This document shows, piece by piece, positions 61,911 to 64,000 of a stretch of 64,000 bases of DNA; position 1 is the first letter of the stretch; each line of letters begins with the position of its first letter. This DNA is from Serilophus lunatus (Eukaryota; Chordata; Aves; Passeriformes; Eurylaimidae): assembly GCA_013399895.1 (NCBI GenBank), contig VXBA01001020.1:437072-501071 (forward strand), in the 5' to 3' direction. A model generated the notes under the pieces. It was not told where the DNA came from. It searched no databases and saw only the letters and a program-made list of their open reading frames with translations. The position numbers and the translations under genes are program-made.

Positions 61911-64000
61911 GACATTATCTTCTTTCAGTGGGGTGAAGAAGGCAGCTTAGTCTTAATTATTTATGACAGAATGTGTAGAATACCTCTCTGGTGATTACAC
62001 ATGTCTCATTTCCACAGGCAACCTAGTGACAGGCAGTATCATGTGGAGTCTCATTTATGGCTACATGGCACTGTTCACTTACACCTTGTCATGCAGCAAA
62101 GATCCGTATTAGAGTTAACTCCATAATGCTGGGCAAATAAATGGCAGAAGAGTGGTGAGGAACCAGGTGAAGGTCCACATCTCTTGACATAAACCAGGCT
62201 GAGGTTTCCTGCAGATAGGGTGGTCCTACTCTCACTACCACTTGCTTTCTCTTGTGATCTTGTGTTGAAACAATATCCAGGATGGTCAATATGCTGAAGT
62301 GTCTACGTCAAAGCTTGTTACAGTCCCTGGAAAGCCTCCAGACTGAAACCACTATGCCTTCCCTTTTGTTGTTTACATTTTCCAAATGCTGGATGGCATT
62401 TGTAGAAGTGGATAGGGCTGTATGACAAAACTATTAGTCTTTACCAGCGAAACATGTACAACAACATGATACGCCATGGAACCACAGAGAAGGTACATTA
62501 CAAATGCAAGTGCCTCTTTGTGATCCAGATATCCTGCCTGAGGCAGAGACACCAGGAGTGGCTACAGAACGAGTGCAGTGTGCTTGTCTGCCGGAGTAAT
62601 AGTCCCTGCCCAGGCTGCTTATGGCAGTACAGAGCAGAGAGCTGACGCTCTCCAAGTGAAGTTTTCATCCATTCACTTTAAATAACCAATTCAGCTGCAA
62701 CTCACAAGACAATGTTGTCCATAATTTCAGTGGAAAAAAAGGAGATCATCCAGAGATAATGGAGAACCCAAGAATTCAGTTATTTGCCATCACTCCTAAA
62801 CATACAGTATTAAGATGATGAAATGAGGATGAAAAGATGGAATATTTACCATATGTCAAACTCTGACTTTTACCTCTCTTTCACTTCCAGTCTCCATGCT
62901 ACAGTTAATTACAAAGTTGATTTGGGTTTCAGTAAAATGTGGTAAATGTTACCAGCATACTTTCCATCTTACATTCCCTTGATTGGGAAATGTTTGAATT
63001 ATTCCCAGTGTTATAAAGTCTGAACAGATGTTCACTTTCATTGATCACTTTGATTTGGGCACTATGCACAGACAGAGGAGCCTTCTGGTGATCTGCAGAA
63101 ATCCACTCTGTTCTGTAGGTCACCAAAACAGGTTACTTAAATCACTGTATTTTGGTTTTGAGTATCTGTGAGTATTTGTTGAGAGTATTTGAGTATTTTG
63201 TTAACAGCATGCCACAAGCTAAATTTGTAGAAGGGATTTCAGATATGAGAAGTTTATAAAAGCACTGCCAGAGGTCATAAACTCCTGCAGTCCTACAGAA
63301 AATGGGGATTGACCTTTTATGAAAGCAAATTATTTTCAAGTATATTTTTTAATTTATGATTTTGGATAACTTACTTACTTAGTCAGTCTCAAAGTTTGCC
63401 AGAAGGAAACTAAGTCATCTCGGTTTTCATGGTCCTTTAGTAAATAAGCATATACTGGTAAAAAAATTTGGTTAAACTGATATAAACTAGACACTGGTTT
63501 TGAGGCAGGGGAATTAAAACTAAAACAGGGTCTTACGCCTTCAAAGCGTCCTGGTATGCTGGAATGGCACTGTTATGTTAGTAGAATATCCAGATGCTTC
63601 ACAAATACACTGTGGAAAATAGCACCATGAATTATTACATGTTTGAAGTTATTTCACAGTGATTTCTGTCGATTTTTTTAAGGCTATAAAACCCTGGTAG
63701 TTCCGTCTCCCTTTCTGAGGACTTCAGTGAAAGTTCCTACGCAAAACCAGTGCAGCTGTAGGAGTTTTGAAGGAAGCTTGCTATCATCTCAGCATTCAGG
63801 CTGCTGGCGTGGATGAATTAGCACAGCTGCTGTCTACAATGTGATCTAGTTCACATGGCCATCAAAAAAGAGCAGTTTCAGTTTGTTAACATGTTACTTG
63901 AACAAGTGATTAAGAGACACAACAGTGAACAGTTTTCCAGATTCTGACTTTTTATAAACATTATTCCTTTTGTATTCTTGCTGTGTGTTAACTTCCTTGA
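61911..64000. other. Unique non-coding DNA, no gene seen
   Basis: Unique sequence with a GAGTATTT-type short tandem array at 63160-63199. The open frames are 73 codons or fewer. No repeat family, exon or RNA gene is recognised. Confidence 0.55.
63160..63199. repeat. Short imperfect tandem array of GAGTATTT-like units
   Basis: GAGTATCT, GAGTATTT, GAGAGTATTT and GAGTATTT follow one another with short spacers over about 40 bases. Confidence 0.75.

Overview
The window is vertebrate nuclear DNA, most likely from a bird. The main evidence is the recognisable interspersed repeats: four CR1 LINE fragments of the avian/sauropsid kind, one of them ending in the ATTCTATG-type 3' repeat. There are also a few worn CR1 tails and some old MIR/CORE-SINE-like remnants. 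Young repeats are sparse and poly(A)-tailed SINEs are lacking, which fits an avian intergenic or intronic region better than a mammalian one. Species cannot be read from the sequence.

I find no protein-coding gene that I can support. The open frames are short, overlap on both strands, often rely on non-ATG starts, and resemble no family I recognise. No tRNA, rRNA, known microRNA, CRISPR array, endogenous retrovirus or bacterial-type operon is visible. The window therefore reads as a 64 kb gene-free stretch: a gene desert, or the inside of a very long intron.

Layout. 1-12.4 kb: unique AT-rich DNA with two MIR-like remnants (about 2.1 and 3.9 kb), an internally deleted plus-strand CR1 (4.5-4.8 kb) and an ancient CR1 tail (9.3 kb). 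12.47-12.59 kb: an uninterrupted (TATC)n microsatellite of almost 32 copies. 13.35-13.69 kb: a well-preserved minus-strand CR1 3' end. 14-43 kb: mostly unique AT-rich DNA with further worn CR1 tails (20.9 and 26.6 kb), a diverged tandem repeat (25.4-25.7 kb), one unresolved base (27427), an MIR-like remnant (38.5 kb) and several short perfect inverted repeats. 43-51 kb: the most interesting part, with two more plus-strand CR1 pieces (44.2 and 49.2 kb), TAAT-rich blocks that look like developmental enhancers (43.3, 48.2-48.45 and 50.3 kb) and a small isolated CpG-rich island (48.48-48.73 kb). 51-64 kb: unique DNA with a polypurine tract, a reverse-orientation MIR-like piece (54.8 kb), CA/TG-type simple repeats (56.3 and 58.1 kb), a 19-bp perfect inverted repeat (58.6-58.75 kb) and another enhancer-like block (61.6-61.9 kb).

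No gene cooperation can be described. If the window has a function it is probably regulatory, centred on the CpG island and the flanking homeodomain-type motifs. That is an inference from composition and motifs; a cross-species alignment would decide it.
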